From Albibacillus kandeliae (GTDB lineage: Bacteria; Pseudomonadota; Alphaproteobacteria; Rhodobacterales; Rhodobacteraceae), in NCBI RefSeq assembly GCF_003116585.1, contig NZ_QEHM01000011.1:62001-126000 (forward strand): a DNA stretch of 64,000 nt, written 5' to 3'. Below, in pieces: positions 18,952-27,170 of this stretch. The position numbers were made by a program, and so were the translations under genes. Positions within the stretch are counted from its first letter, which is position 1. Each line of letters opens with the position of its first letter. The notes beneath the pieces are model-generated. The model did no database searches, had not been told where the DNA came from, and was given only the letters and a program-made list of their open reading frames with translations.

Positions 18952-20013
18952 TTACGCTGCCTCGTGCGCGAGGATCGCCGCCTCGGAGCGCGTGAGGTTG
19001 CGGCGCGCGAAGGCGCCATAGAGGTAGGGATCGCGGTCGAGCCCCGGCTTCGTCTCGAGCAGGCGGCGGCGGTCGCCCTCCCCCAGTTCGTCGAGGTCCG
19101 CGTGGGCCGGGTGGAAGCTCTCGGTTTCGACCCCGTTGGCCCAGATGATCTGGTGGCTGGGCAGCAGCAGGTGGATGTAGGTCACCTCGCGCAGACGGGT
19201 GTCCACGCGGATGGTCCGGTCGTTCACCAGCGCGCTGGCCGAGACGAGGACCTCGTCGGTGTTGAACAGGGCGCGCGCCGCGCGGCCCTTCACCAGCATC
19301 CGGTGCTCGGGCGAGACCAGCAGCGCCGCGTCGGGGCGTTCGATCCCCAGCGCACCGGGGCCGAAGCGGATGGGCCGCAGCCAGGGCATCACGTGGAGGC
19401 GCGCGCCGCTGAGGCGGCGTTGGCCTGTCCAGCAGATTTCCTGCGGGCCGTTGTCCCGGGTCAGCACGAGGTCGCCCTCGCGCAGGTCATCGACGGGACG
19501 GGTGCCGCCCGGCACCGCGATCCGCGTTCCCGGGGTGAAGCAGATGACGCCGGGGGCGTCCGGGTCGCGCCGCTCGCTCACCGCGTCGAGCGTGTGGCGC
19601 ACCACCCAGAGCTCGGCGTTACGGGGCGGCAGGCTGTCGAGGAACATCAGCAGCGGCACCCGGCCGGGCCCGGTTTCAATGAGGGTCACGGTAAAGCTCT
19701 GGGCCCCGTTGGTGACGACAAAGCTGCAATCGCGCAGCGGTGCATCGTCGTCGTCGGCATCGGTGGCGGGATCGTCGGACATGGCGGCACCGACCAGCCG
19801 CCGCACCTTGCGTGCCGCGTGCCTGCGGAGGTTTGCAACCTCCTCCGCGCCTTCCAGCCGCAGAACGTCGTTGGGGCCATCCACCTGCACGGCCTCGCCG
19901 CGCCAGGACCAGGCCGCCCCGACCTGCAGCGCATCGAGGGGCGCGGCCTCAAGCCCGTCTATGTCCGTCTGCGACCAGGAAATGACGAACGTGCCCCGAA
20001 AGCCCGTTTTCAT
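18952..20013 (-). CDS. Hint (hedgehog/intein) domain protein
   Basis: The 353-residue protein has a Hint_2-type domain at about 158-300. The presumed nucleophilic cysteine opens 'CFTPGTRIAVPGGTRPVDDL', followed by 'GDLVLTRDNGPQEICW' and 'LLVSPEHRMLVKG', the usual Rhodobacteraceae form. The first 150 residues match nothing I recognise; they contain an Asp-rich stretch (about 80-92). No secretion signal is obvious, although such proteins often sit with secreted repeat proteins. Cleavage partner and role are unknown. Confidence 0.82.
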   Translation of the reverse strand: MKTGFRGTFVISWSQTDIDGLEAAPLDALQVGAAWSWRGEAVQVDGPNDVLRLEGAEEVANLRRHAARKVRRLVGAAMSDDPATDADDDDAPLRDCSFVVTNGAQSFTVTLIETGPGRVPLLMFLDSLPPRNAELWVVRHTLDAVSERRDPDAPGVICFTPGTRIAVPGGTRPVDDLREGDLVLTRDNGPQEICWTGQRRLSGARLHVMPWLRPIRFGPGALGIERPDAALLVSPEHRMLVKGRAARALFNTDEVLVSASALVNDRTIRVDTRLREVTYIHLLLPSHQIIWANGVETESFHPAHADLDELGEGDRRRLLETKPGLDRDPYLYGAFARRNLTRSEAAILAHEAA

Positions 20014-20112
20014 CTGCCCGTATGCCTGCCGTTTTCCTTGTTATTGCCCCGGTCTTAACCCGGCAGGTGCCGCAGGGAAAGCCCTTCGTTTCCCGGGACT
20101 TGAAGCGTGTCC

Positions 20113-21084
20113 TTAAAACCGCAGCTTCAGCCGCAGCGAGCCGACCACCTGCCCCTCGCTCTGGGTCGAGAATTCCTCGGACATGTAGGTGACGCCGTAG
20201 AACACCGAGGAGGCATCGCCCTGCCAGTGCAGGCCCGCGCGGATGCGGTGGCGGTCGTGCAGCATCTCGTAGCCGCGGTCCTCGGGCAGGTAGACGCTCT
20301 CGGAGACATAGCCGATGTCGCCGCCGAGGATGAAGGTCAGGCCGGGATCGGCGTTGTAGATGGTGCGGTAGCGCTGGCCGGTGACCTTGTCGCGCACCAG
20401 CAGTTCGCCCTGCCCGATCCGCCCGATGCTCATGTCCGCGCCGACGCGCACGAGGGTTTCATCCCCGGCCCGTGCTTCGAGAAAGGGGCGCAGGAAGACC
20501 TTGTCGGAGAGTTCGAAGGTATGGCCGAATTCGGCCACGAGGGTCGGCCGGATGGTGTTGCCGATCTGGGTCGACGAGGCGGTGTCGGTATCGTGCGACC
20601 CGATCGTCGAGTGCAGATCCTCGTGAAAGTGGGAGAGCCCGTTCTGCGGCCCGATCACCACCAGGTCCGCGCCCACCGCGGTTTCGATACCCGCGAATTC
20701 CGCGTGGCTGTGCAGGCCGACGCTAAGGGCCGCCGCATAGGGCCGGTCGTTTGCCTTCGGATGTTCGAGGTTGGCAGGCGCCATGATCTCGCCGTGCAGC
20801 CGCAGTTCGAGCAGCTCGCCAAGCTGGCTGGGCAGCTGGCCCTGCCACGAATAGCCCCAGACCCGCGAGGAGCTGAACGAGCCGGTGTGCCAGCGGTCCT
20901 GCGTGTCGCCCCAGAGGTCGTTGTTCAGCAGCCGGCCATAGCCGATCCGGGTCCGGTGCATCGTGTCGGTGAGCGCCGGTTCGGGCGTGCTGACCTGCGC
21001 CGCCGCGCCATCGGCGAGGGGCAGAGCGAGGATGAACACGAGACAACGGGCAACCGCGAACGGCCTGAACAGGCAATGCAACAT
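20113..21084 (-). CDS. LpxR-like outer-membrane lipid A deacylase family (DUF2219)
   Basis: The 323-residue protein has a signal peptide (about 1-28) and the DUF2219/LpxR pattern. The mature N-terminus carries 'GRLLNNDLWGDTQDRWHTGS', comparable to the Asn-Asp and T-D-x-x-Y/W-T-x-G motifs of LpxR, then 'PYAAALSVGL' and a C-terminal strand ending 'GSLRLKLRF' with the terminal Phe expected of outer-membrane beta-barrels. LpxR removes the 3'-acyloxyacyl chain of lipid A, but activity is untested for this branch. I chose ATG 21084 because it begins the signal peptide. Confidence 0.82.
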   Translation of the reverse strand: MLHCLFRPFAVARCLVFILALPLADGAAAQVSTPEPALTDTMHRTRIGYGRLLNNDLWGDTQDRWHTGSFSSSRVWGYSWQGQLPSQLGELLELRLHGEIMAPANLEHPKANDRPYAAALSVGLHSHAEFAGIETAVGADLVVIGPQNGLSHFHEDLHSTIGSHDTDTASSTQIGNTIRPTLVAEFGHTFELSDKVFLRPFLEARAGDETLVRVGADMSIGRIGQGELLVRDKVTGQRYRTIYNADPGLTFILGGDIGYVSESVYLPEDRGYEMLHDRHRIRAGLHWQGDASSVFYGVTYMSEEFSTQSEGQVVGSLRLKLRF

Positions 21085-21212
21085 AGGGGGATCCAGAGGA
21101 GATGGTTCGTTCCTCGGGCAACCTAGGTCGCAGGCGCCGGGCTTGCCAGACGAGGAGGCAGAAATCCGACAGGTGTTGCCGAATTCCATACTTTGGCGCC
21201 GAATTGGTGCGC

Positions 21213-22120
<908 letters not shown>

Positions 22121-22161
22121 AGGACAATGGCTAACGCGCGGGATCGTCCCGCGCAAGCGGA

Positions 22162-22641
22162 TCAGGGGCTGACGAGGCCGAGGCTGGCGAGGGCAAAGCC
22201 CGCGATGGCCACCGAGAGGCCCATCGGAAGGTGGCCCCGGGCGCGGGATGCGGCCCAGCCGTTGTCGCTCGGCACCGGGCGCGGATGCAGAACGAGGGTG
22301 ATCAGGCAACCGGCCACCAGTGCGATCGAGAAGCACTGGAGAAAGAACAGCAGGCTGGCGCTGGGGACGATCAGCATGATGGCGCTGAGGGTACGGACAT
22401 CGCCACCGCCCATGACGCGGATCACCTGCAGGAAGAAGCAGAGGACGAAGACCGCCAGCGCCACCGCGATGCGCGCGACCGTCTCGTCCCAGCCGATCAT
22501 CGGCGCGGTCAGGAGGAAGATCAGCGCCAGCACCACCGGCAGCCAGCCGGGGATGCGCATGAATCGCATGTCGTTGTAGGCCACGGCCACCAGCACCGGC
22601 AGGGCCAGCAGTGCGGGAAGGTAGTCGAGTTCCGCCATCAT
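22162..22641 (-). CDS. A24-family prepilin peptidase (CpaA-like)
   Basis: This integral membrane aspartic protease of 159 residues is of the short TadV/CpaA type that processes Flp/Tad prepilins. The two catalytic aspartates are in 'YNDMRFMRIPGW' (about residue 24) and 'MGGGDVRTLSA' (about residue 80), each beside hydrophobic helices. The C-terminus 'HLPMGLSVAIAG' matches the family. ATGA overlap with the LuxR-type regulator upstream fixes the start and implies co-expression. No other tad/flp genes are visible in the window. Confidence 0.87.
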   Translation of the reverse strand: MMAELDYLPALLALPVLVAVAYNDMRFMRIPGWLPVVLALIFLLTAPMIGWDETVARIAVALAVFVLCFFLQVIRVMGGGDVRTLSAIMLIVPSASLLFFLQCFSIALVAGCLITLVLHPRPVPSDNGWAASRARGHLPMGLSVAIAGFALASLGLVSP

Positions 22642-23450
22642 GCCCGCGCCCCCGCCCGACCGTCGAGGCGCGACAAGGTGCCGACCAGTTCGCGCAGGTC
22701 GCTGGTGCCGGTTTTGGCGTAGATATTGCGCAGGTGGGTGCGCAGCGTCGAGTCGCTGATCCCGAGGTCGGCCTGTACGCTCTTAACCGGGCGTCCGGTG
22801 CTGAGCAGCAGGCAGATGCGGTACTCGGCCCGGCTGAGCCCGGCGGGATTGTCCATGCCGAGGATCGGCACTTCGCGCGCGACTTCGGTCAGCGCCTCGT
22901 GCACTGAAAGACCGTCGAGGAAGCGATGCGCGGCATCCGGCGTCCAGCTGCGGGCGAGCGCCTGCGCCAGCAGCTTGAGCAGCGCCAGACGGTAGGGACG
23001 GACCGCGCTGCGGAACCCGATCTCCAGCGCGTCCTGTGCGCCCGGCGCGCTGTGCAGCGGGATCACCACCAGTTCGGCCAGGCCGCGCCGGTCGAGGAAG
23101 GACTGAAGCTGGGTGTCGCAGGGGCTGTCGACCGAAGACCGGACCCAGCTGACGCCCGGGCGGGCCTTGCCGAACCACGCGCCCATGACGCTGCGCGCCC
23201 CCGAGATCAGCGCCGCCGGGTCGCGTTCGACGTCATGCGCCCTGATCCGCGAGCCGCCGCCGGAGACCGGCGTCCGCGTCAGCGCGACGGTCTGCGCGTC
23301 GAGGCAGTCTGCCAGCGCGCGCAACGCGGCGTCCGGGTCCGAGAGTTTCGGGAGCGCGTCGCACCATGCGGCGATGGTGCCCAGCACGCCCGATTCCATG
23401 TCTGCCGTACGCCGCGTGGCGCGACCGTCTGCACTACCAAATAGACCCAC
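22638..23450 (-). CDS. LuxR-family transcriptional regulator
   Basis: The 270-residue protein has a C-terminal LuxR-type helix-turn-helix at about 205-262 ('LSRAEYRICLLLSTGRPV', 'LGISDSTLRTHLRNIYAKTG'). The first 200 residues do not show the conserved Trp/Tyr/Asp set of acyl-homoserine-lactone receptors or a receiver domain, so the signal is unknown. I chose GTG at 23450 because AAGGGG lies upstream; ATG at 23399 is the alternative. It is translationally coupled to the prepilin peptidase and divergent from the phosphoesterase-btaAB operon. Confidence 0.83.
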   Translation of the reverse strand: MGLFGSADGRATRRTADMESGVLGTIAAWCDALPKLSDPDAALRALADCLDAQTVALTRTPVSGGGSRIRAHDVERDPAALISGARSVMGAWFGKARPGVSWVRSSVDSPCDTQLQSFLDRRGLAELVVIPLHSAPGAQDALEIGFRSAVRPYRLALLKLLAQALARSWTPDAAHRFLDGLSVHEALTEVAREVPILGMDNPAGLSRAEYRICLLLSTGRPVKSVQADLGISDSTLRTHLRNIYAKTGTSDLRELVGTLSRLDGRAGARA

Positions 23451-23620
23451 GCGTCAAACCCCTTACCAAAACACTCGATACTGTGACCAAACACGTCACT
23501 GCCCAGATAATGCCACGTTTCGGTCAAAAGTAACGTGCCGAGGTCTCAGATCGCGTTAACCTTGCAAAAATCGCGATTTATCCACATGAAACCGGAAATA
23601 TCCCTGCGATAATCGGCATT

Positions 23621-23641
23621 TCGTTTCCGATCAGGAAACGA
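23621..23641. promoter_or_regulatory. Operator-like perfect dyad
   Basis: TCGTTTCC and GGAAACGA form a perfect 8-bp inverted repeat separated by GATCA. It lies 171 bases from the luxR-type start and 186 from the plcP start. The spacing and symmetry fit a dimeric regulator; which one is not known. Confidence 0.45.
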
Positions 23642-23758
23642 CGGCGACACCCCGAACCCCGAATCTACCCCCTTTGCGCGCCCCGGCGGCCGGGTCCGAC
23701 CGGGCCCCGCCCCTGCCCTCGTGAGCCGCCTCCCGCGGGCCCGCGCGTTTTTCAGCGC

Positions 23759-23777
23759 GATGTCATAAAACCGATTC
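23759..23777 (+). promoter_or_regulatory. Candidate (partial) Pho box upstream of plcP-btaAB
   Basis: The left half ATGTCAT followed by AAAA matches the alphaproteobacterial Pho-box half-site and linker well, but the expected second half reads CCGATTC and is weak. A further CTGTCAA lies at 23804-23810, 44 bases (four helical repeats) away. Phosphate control is expected for these genes, which is the main reason to list it. Confidence 0.3.
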
Positions 23778-23826
23778 CTCCAGCCGTTACCCCTCCTGCA
23801 ACGCTGTCAAAATATTGGGGTGAGAG

Positions 23827-24669
23827 ATGCTCCACCGCACAATATTTATCTCCGATACCCATCTCGGCACCCCGGGATGCCAGGCGAAGATGCTGCTGGA
23901 CTTCCTGTCCAGGAACCAGGCGGAGTCGATCTACCTGGTCGGCGACATCGTCGACGCCTGGCGCCTGCGACGCGGATGGTTCTGGCCGCAGCTGCACAAC
24001 GACGTGGTGCAGGAACTGCTGGCCCGCGCCCATGACGGGGCCCGCATCTATTACATCCCCGGCAACCACGACGAGATGATGCGTACCTACCTCGGCACCC
24101 ATTTCGGCGGGGTTGAGGTGATGCAGCGCGCCGAGCATGTCACCGCCGACGGGCGCCGCCTGCTGGTCACCCACGGCGACCAGTTCGACGCCATCGTGGT
24201 CAACGCCAAGTGGCTGGCACATGTGGGCGACCGCGCCTACGAGTTCGCGCTCTGGCTGAACACCTGGCTGAACCGGGCGCGCCGCCTTTGGGGCGGACAG
24301 TACTGGTCGCTGTCGAACTGGGCCAAGGGCCAGGTCAAGCAGGCGGTGAACTTCATCAGCGAGTACGAGAACGTGCTGGCCGAAGAGGCCCGGCGTGGCG
24401 GTTACGACGGGATCGTCTGTGGCCACATCCACAACGCCTCGATGCGCCGCATCGGCGACCTCGACTACATCAACACCGGCGACTGGGTCGAAAGCTGCAC
24501 CGCCGTCGTCGAACGCATGGACGGCACGCTCGAACTGATCGACTGGGCCGCCGAAACCCGCAACCGCGAGCAGGAAGCGCGCGCGCGTCGCCGCCGCATG
24601 GCCCGCCGCCGCGCCGAGGCGGGCGAAACTCCCGCCGCCGCTCCAGAGAAAGAACAGGAAGCCGCCTGA
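23827..24669 (+). CDS. plcP: Metallophosphoesterase, probable phospholipase C PlcP
   Basis: This calcineurin-like metallophosphoesterase of 280 residues has all motifs: 'ISDTHLG' (about residue 8), 'VGDIVDAW', 'PGNHDEM', 'THGDQFD' and 'CGHIHNA'. By sequence it resembles LpxH-type UDP-2,3-diacylglucosamine hydrolases. Its one-base overlap with btaA argues for PlcP, the phosphate-starvation phospholipase C that makes diacylglycerol from membrane phospholipids. The C-terminal 45 residues are a charged Arg/Ala/Glu tail. LpxH remains possible, but context makes PlcP more likely. Confidence 0.85.
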   Translation: MLHRTIFISDTHLGTPGCQAKMLLDFLSRNQAESIYLVGDIVDAWRLRRGWFWPQLHNDVVQELLARAHDGARIYYIPGNHDEMMRTYLGTHFGGVEVMQRAEHVTADGRRLLVTHGDQFDAIVVNAKWLAHVGDRAYEFALWLNTWLNRARRLWGGQYWSLSNWAKGQVKQAVNFISEYENVLAEEARRGGYDGIVCGHIHNASMRRIGDLDYINTGDWVESCTAVVERMDGTLELIDWAAETRNREQEARARRRRMARRRAEAGETPAAAPEKEQEAA

Positions 24670-25916
24670 TGCCCCCCTCCCCGTCCGCCGCGACCGCCAC
24701 CGCGCCCTCGGTCACCGCCCAGCTTGGCGCCGCGGTGCACCAGAACGGCGCGCAGACCACCACCGGCCTGCTCGAGCGACTGTTCTCCCAGCTGTTCCAC
24801 GGCCTCGTCTACGCCCAGATCTGGGAGGACCCGGTGGTCGACATGACCGCGCTGGAACTTGCGCCCGGCGAGGATATCATCTGCATCGCCTCGGGCGGCT
24901 GCAACGCCATGTCCTACCTCACCGCGCGCCCCGGCTCGCTGACCGCGGTCGACCTCTCGCCCGCCCATGTCGCCCTGCTACGCCTCAAGCTGGCCGCCGC
25001 CCGGGTGCTGAGCCAGGAAGAGTTCGAGAGCTTCTTCGCCGGGGCCGACAGCGCCGCCAACCTCGCGCTCTACGACAGCTGCATCGCCCCCCTGCTCGAC
25101 CGCACCAGCCGCCGCTACTGGGAGGGCCGCGCCGGCCTGCGCCGCCGCATCTCGATCTTCGCCCGGGGCGCCTACCGCTTCGGCCTGCTCGGGCGCTTCA
25201 TCGGGGCCAGCCACCTTGTCGCCCGGCTGGGCGGTGTCGACTTCGCCCCGCTGCTCCGGGCCCGCACCCTCGGCGCCCAGCGCGACTACTTCGACCGCGA
25301 GCTTGCGCCGCTCTTCGAGAAGCCTGCGGTGCAGTGGCTGGCGCGCCGCCGCGCCGCGCTCTTCGGTCTCGGCATCCCGCCGGCACAGTATGACAAGCTG
25401 GCCCGCGACGGCGGCGGCGACGTGCTGCCGGTGCTGCGGGAACGGCTGCGCAAGCTGGTCTGCGATTTCCCCATCGACCAGAACTACTTTGCCTGGCAGG
25501 CCTTTGCCCGCCACTACAAGCAGGAGGGCCCGCGCGCCCTGCCGCCCTACCTCGACCCGGCGGCCTTTGCCACCGTCTCGCGGATGGCGACGCGTGTCGC
25601 CGCGCTCAACCGTTCGATGACCGATGTGCTCGCCGCCCGCGCCGCCGCCTCGCTCGACGCCTATGTCCTGCTCGACGCGCAGGACTGGATGACCGACGAC
25701 CAGCTCGGCGCGCTCTGGCAGGAGATCACCCGCACCGCGCGTCCCGGCGCCCGGGTCATCTTCCGCACCGGCGGCGCCGACGACATCCTGCCGGGCCGCG
25801 TGGCGCCCGCCCTGCTCGACCGCTGGCGCTACGACGCTCCTGCCTCCCGCGCCGGGTTCGCCGCCGACCGCTCGGCCATCTACGGCGGCTTCCACCTCTA
25901 CCGCTTCGAGGGCTGA
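24669..25916 (+). CDS. btaA: S-adenosylmethionine:diacylglycerol 3-amino-3-carboxypropyl transferase
   Basis: BtaA transfers the 3-amino-3-carboxypropyl group of SAM to diacylglycerol, giving diacylglyceryl-homoserine, the first step of betaine lipid (DGTS) synthesis. The 415 residues show the DUF3419 features 'LVYAQIWEDPVVDM' (about 48-61), the SAM loop 'IICIASGGCNAMSYL' and 'LTAVDLSPAHVALL', and 'DFPIDQNYFAWQAF' later. The start overlaps the phosphoesterase stop (TGATG). It precedes btaB by four bases, giving a plcP-btaA-btaB operon. Confidence 0.92.
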   Translation: MPPSPSAATATAPSVTAQLGAAVHQNGAQTTTGLLERLFSQLFHGLVYAQIWEDPVVDMTALELAPGEDIICIASGGCNAMSYLTARPGSLTAVDLSPAHVALLRLKLAAARVLSQEEFESFFAGADSAANLALYDSCIAPLLDRTSRRYWEGRAGLRRRISIFARGAYRFGLLGRFIGASHLVARLGGVDFAPLLRARTLGAQRDYFDRELAPLFEKPAVQWLARRRAALFGLGIPPAQYDKLARDGGGDVLPVLRERLRKLVCDFPIDQNYFAWQAFARHYKQEGPRALPPYLDPAAFATVSRMATRVAALNRSMTDVLAARAAASLDAYVLLDAQDWMTDDQLGALWQEITRTARPGARVIFRTGGADDILPGRVAPALLDRWRYDAPASRAGFAADRSAIYGGFHLYRFEG

Positions 25917-25920
25917 CCCG

Positions 25921-26577
25921 ATGAGCCTCACCGCCTCTCCCGATGACGGGCTCGGCCACGCCGAGCTGATGGACCGCACCTACCGCTACCAGCGGCTGAT
26001 CTACGACCTGACGCGCCGCTACTACCTGCTGGGGCGCGACCGCCTGATCCGCGACCTCTCACCCGGCCCGCGTGACCGGGTGCTGGAGGTCGCCTGCGGC
26101 ACCGGGCGCAACCTCGCCCTTATCGGGCGCGCCTATCCGGGGCGCGAGCTCTTCGGCCTCGACATCTCGCGCGAGATGCTGCGCTCGGCCGAAGCGACGC
26201 TGGGCCGGTCCGCCTGCCTGGCCCAGGCCGATGCCTGCACCTTCGACGGCGAGAGCCTGTTCAACCGCAGGGGCTTCGACCGGATCGTGATCTCCTTCGG
26301 ACTCTCGATGATCCCCGACTGGGAGGCCGCGGTGACCGCGTCGCTGGCCCAGCTGCGTCCCGGCGGCTCGCTCCACCTCGTAGACTTCGGCGATCAGGCC
26401 CGACTGCCCCGCCTGTTCCGGCGCCTGCTGCTGGCCTGGCTCGCCCGTTTCCACGTCACCCCGCGCGAAGACTTCGAGGCGCGCCTCGGCGCCATCGCCC
26501 GGGCGCAGGGCTGTCGCCTCGACTTCACCCCGCTCTACCGCGGCTATTCCCACTACGCGGTGCTGCACCGGGTCTGA
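25921..26577 (+). CDS. btaB: Diacylglyceryl-homoserine N-methyltransferase
   Basis: BtaB trimethylates the homoserine head group made by BtaA to form diacylglyceryl-N,N,N-trimethylhomoserine. The 218-residue class I SAM methyltransferase has motif I 'VLEVACGTGRNLAL' (about 59-72), the acidic strand 'LFGLDISREML' and post-motif 'LRPGGSLHLVDFGD'. The N-terminal 'MDRTYRYQRLIYDLTRRYYL' is typical of BtaB. Position right after btaA makes the call firm. Confidence 0.9.
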   Translation: MSLTASPDDGLGHAELMDRTYRYQRLIYDLTRRYYLLGRDRLIRDLSPGPRDRVLEVACGTGRNLALIGRAYPGRELFGLDISREMLRSAEATLGRSACLAQADACTFDGESLFNRRGFDRIVISFGLSMIPDWEAAVTASLAQLRPGGSLHLVDFGDQARLPRLFRRLLLAWLARFHVTPREDFEARLGAIARAQGCRLDFTPLYRGYSHYAVLHRV

Positions 26578-26616
26578 GGCCTTGCCCGCCGGCATGGGGG
26601 CGGCTAGGACCGCCCC

Positions 26617-26970
26617 ATGCTGGTTCTGGACAACATCATCAGCGACCGCGGCTCGAAATACGCGGTCTCCTCCGGCCCCTGCGCCTCCGAGGCGGAGGCC
26701 AGGGCCTTCCTGACCGAGCTGAAGCGCCGCAAGAAATTCGCCAAGGCCACGCACAACACATGGGCCCTGCTGACCGAGGCGGGCCCGCTCAAGAACGACG
26801 ACGGAGAATCCGGCGCGGGCAACATCATCCTGCGCATGCTCGAACGCGAGCAGGTGATGAACCGGATCATCGTGGTCACCCGATGGTACGGCGGCAAGCA
26901 CCTCGGCGGCGACCGCTTCCGCCACGTGCAGGAGGCCGTCCGCCTCTGTCTCGAGCAGCTGGACCGCTGA
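26617..26970 (+). CDS. IMPACT/YigZ-family protein (short form)
   Basis: The 117 residues cover only the N-terminal UPF0029 domain of the YigZ/IMPACT family, lacking the C-terminal DUF1949 domain. The signature 'VTRWYGGKHLGGDRFRHV' is at about 88-105, with 'DDGESGAGNIILRML' before it. IMPACT proteins bind translation-regulating partners in eukaryotes; the bacterial role is uncertain. It lies 39 bases after btaB but is probably functionally unrelated. Confidence 0.85.
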   Translation: MLVLDNIISDRGSKYAVSSGPCASEAEARAFLTELKRRKKFAKATHNTWALLTEAGPLKNDDGESGAGNIILRMLEREQVMNRIIVVTRWYGGKHLGGDRFRHVQEAVRLCLEQLDR

Positions 26971-26976
26971 CTTTCC

Positions 26977-27007
26977 CCCGCTTCTTTGGGTCCGAAATAT
27001 CCCGGGG
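26977..27007. repeat. Dispersed intergenic repeat, copy 1
   Basis: CCCGCTTCTTTGGGT, six variable bases, then TATCCCGGGG. The same 31-base arrangement occurs at 61800-61830 with about 27 of 31 identical positions. From memory this is a common intergenic element in Rhodobacteraceae genomes. Confidence 0.7.
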
Positions 27008-27012
27008 GTGAA

Positions 27013-27047
27013 TTGGCCCCGAGGGGCCAAGAGGGGGCAGCGCCCCC
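27013..27047. terminator. Double hairpin after the dispersed repeat
   Basis: Two perfect inverted repeats lie in tandem: TTGGCCCC/GGGGCCAA (27013-27030, 2-base loop) and GGGGGC/GCCCCC (27033-27047, 3-base loop), followed by GTCTTT. They may end the btaAB-IMPACT transcript; the T run is weak. Confidence 0.5.
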
Positions 27048-27170
27048 GTCTTTCCGCCGCCACGGGCGCGCCGGTCCGGAACTTGACCCGCGCAAAGACT
27101 CGGCTTGTGATCGGCACGCGGATAAGCGTAATTGTCAGGCAGTCAATTCAGTGAAAGCGAGGAGCTTATC

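Larger units (their letters stand above)
23451..23826. other. Long divergent regulatory region, luxR-type / plcP-btaAB
   Basis: The 376 non-coding bases are lower in GC than their surroundings, especially 23451-23640. They hold the 21-bp dyad described separately, a 10-bp palindrome AATCGCGATT at 23569-23578 and a second ATCGCG at 23550, and a possible Pho-type half-site pair close to the operon start. Confidence 0.6.

Noticed and set aside
23827-24669. Plain LpxH annotation for the phosphoesterase
   Set aside because: Sequence allows it, but tight coupling to btaA and btaB favours PlcP; kept as an alternative only.
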